Source: Verrucomicrobia bacterium Tous-C9LFEB
GTDB lineage: Bacteria; Verrucomicrobiota; Verrucomicrobiia; Methylacidiphilales; UBA1321
Reading direction: 5' to 3'
Assembly: GCA_002304345.1 (NCBI GenBank)
Contig: NEUU01000001.1
Location: 485,830 to 549,829, forward strand
DNA length: 64,000 nt
The notes under the pieces were generated by a model that was given only the letters and a program-made list of their open reading frames with translations, was not told where the DNA came from and searched no databases. This document shows positions 63,922 to 64,000 of the stretch, one piece after another; position 1 is the stretch's first letter, and every line of letters starts with the position of its first letter. Position numbers and translations under genes: made by a program.

Positions 63922-64000
63922 CGCCACCCCTCTTGATGGAGGGGATTTCGGCAACTGCGAGTTTCGACTGCATACATCCCCTCTATCAAGAGGGGTGGCG
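63922..64000. repeat. Long inverted repeat at the window edge
   Basis: Two 25-base arms (63922-63946 and 63976-64000) are inverted copies with one mismatch, around a 29-base spacer. The arms include CGCCACCCCTCTTGAT. The element may continue beyond the edge, so it could be a hairpin, an intergenic repeat unit or the end of a MITE-like element. It lies 38 bases after the hpnC stop. Confidence 0.75.

Overview
The window is moderately GC-rich, gene-dense bacterial chromosome that looks like a member of the Verrucomicrobiota. This is an inference from several traits seen together: an H-X9-DG type prepilin-like protein, a PEP-CTERM protein, secreted glycosidases under an IclR regulator, a MoxR/DUF58/DUF4129/SpoIIM/RDD operon, GH57 and GlgX glycogen enzymes, an HpnC-type squalene synthase gene and very many two-component proteins. 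No rRNA, tRNA, CRISPR array, transposase or phage gene was seen.

Layout. 1-1254 is the N-terminal part of a sensor kinase cut by the left edge. 1445-9113 (minus) is a glycan-degradation operon: aldose epimerase, secreted sandwich protein, GH-A glycosidase with a CBM9-like tail, prepilin-like protein and GH38 mannosidase. It is divergent from an IclR regulator (9234-10034). A PEP-CTERM protein and two SGNH esterases (10015-13283) follow, and an identical GGATC-N3-GATCC palindrome lies in both intergenic regions. 13486-16512 is a hybrid kinase. 16567-26527 (minus) is a tightly overlapped eleven-gene operon built around a MoxR ATPase.

26941-41328 is a signalling island: a REC-kinase-REC protein, a kinase with an ethylene-receptor-like copper-site membrane domain, stand-alone receivers, a REC-kinase, and a 2107-residue kinase with eleven 92-residue HAMP repeats that resembles fungal group III (Nik1/Os-1) kinases. 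Two small stress or envelope proteins sit among them; one of these has a near-perfect sigma-54 promoter.

41340-49484 (minus) couples a Lon-like exported protein, a 1277-residue penicillin-binding protein that fuses GT51, a dead transpeptidase and a live class-B transpeptidase, and GlgX. The right end carries a Kef-type antiporter, an aldo/keto reductase, a thioredoxin-like protein, an SseB-like protein, a DUF4912 protein (second sigma-54 promoter), a GH57 branching enzyme, a YcxB-like protein, a Tat-exported alkaline phosphatase, another hybrid kinase and HpnC. It ends in a long inverted repeat at the window edge.

The strongest candidates for something under-described are the ethylene-receptor-like kinase with its partners, the GT51/pseudo-transpeptidase/class-B transpeptidase fusion coupled to a Lon-like protein lacking its lysine, and the HAMP-ladder kinase. 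All functions are read from motifs by eye; no search was run.
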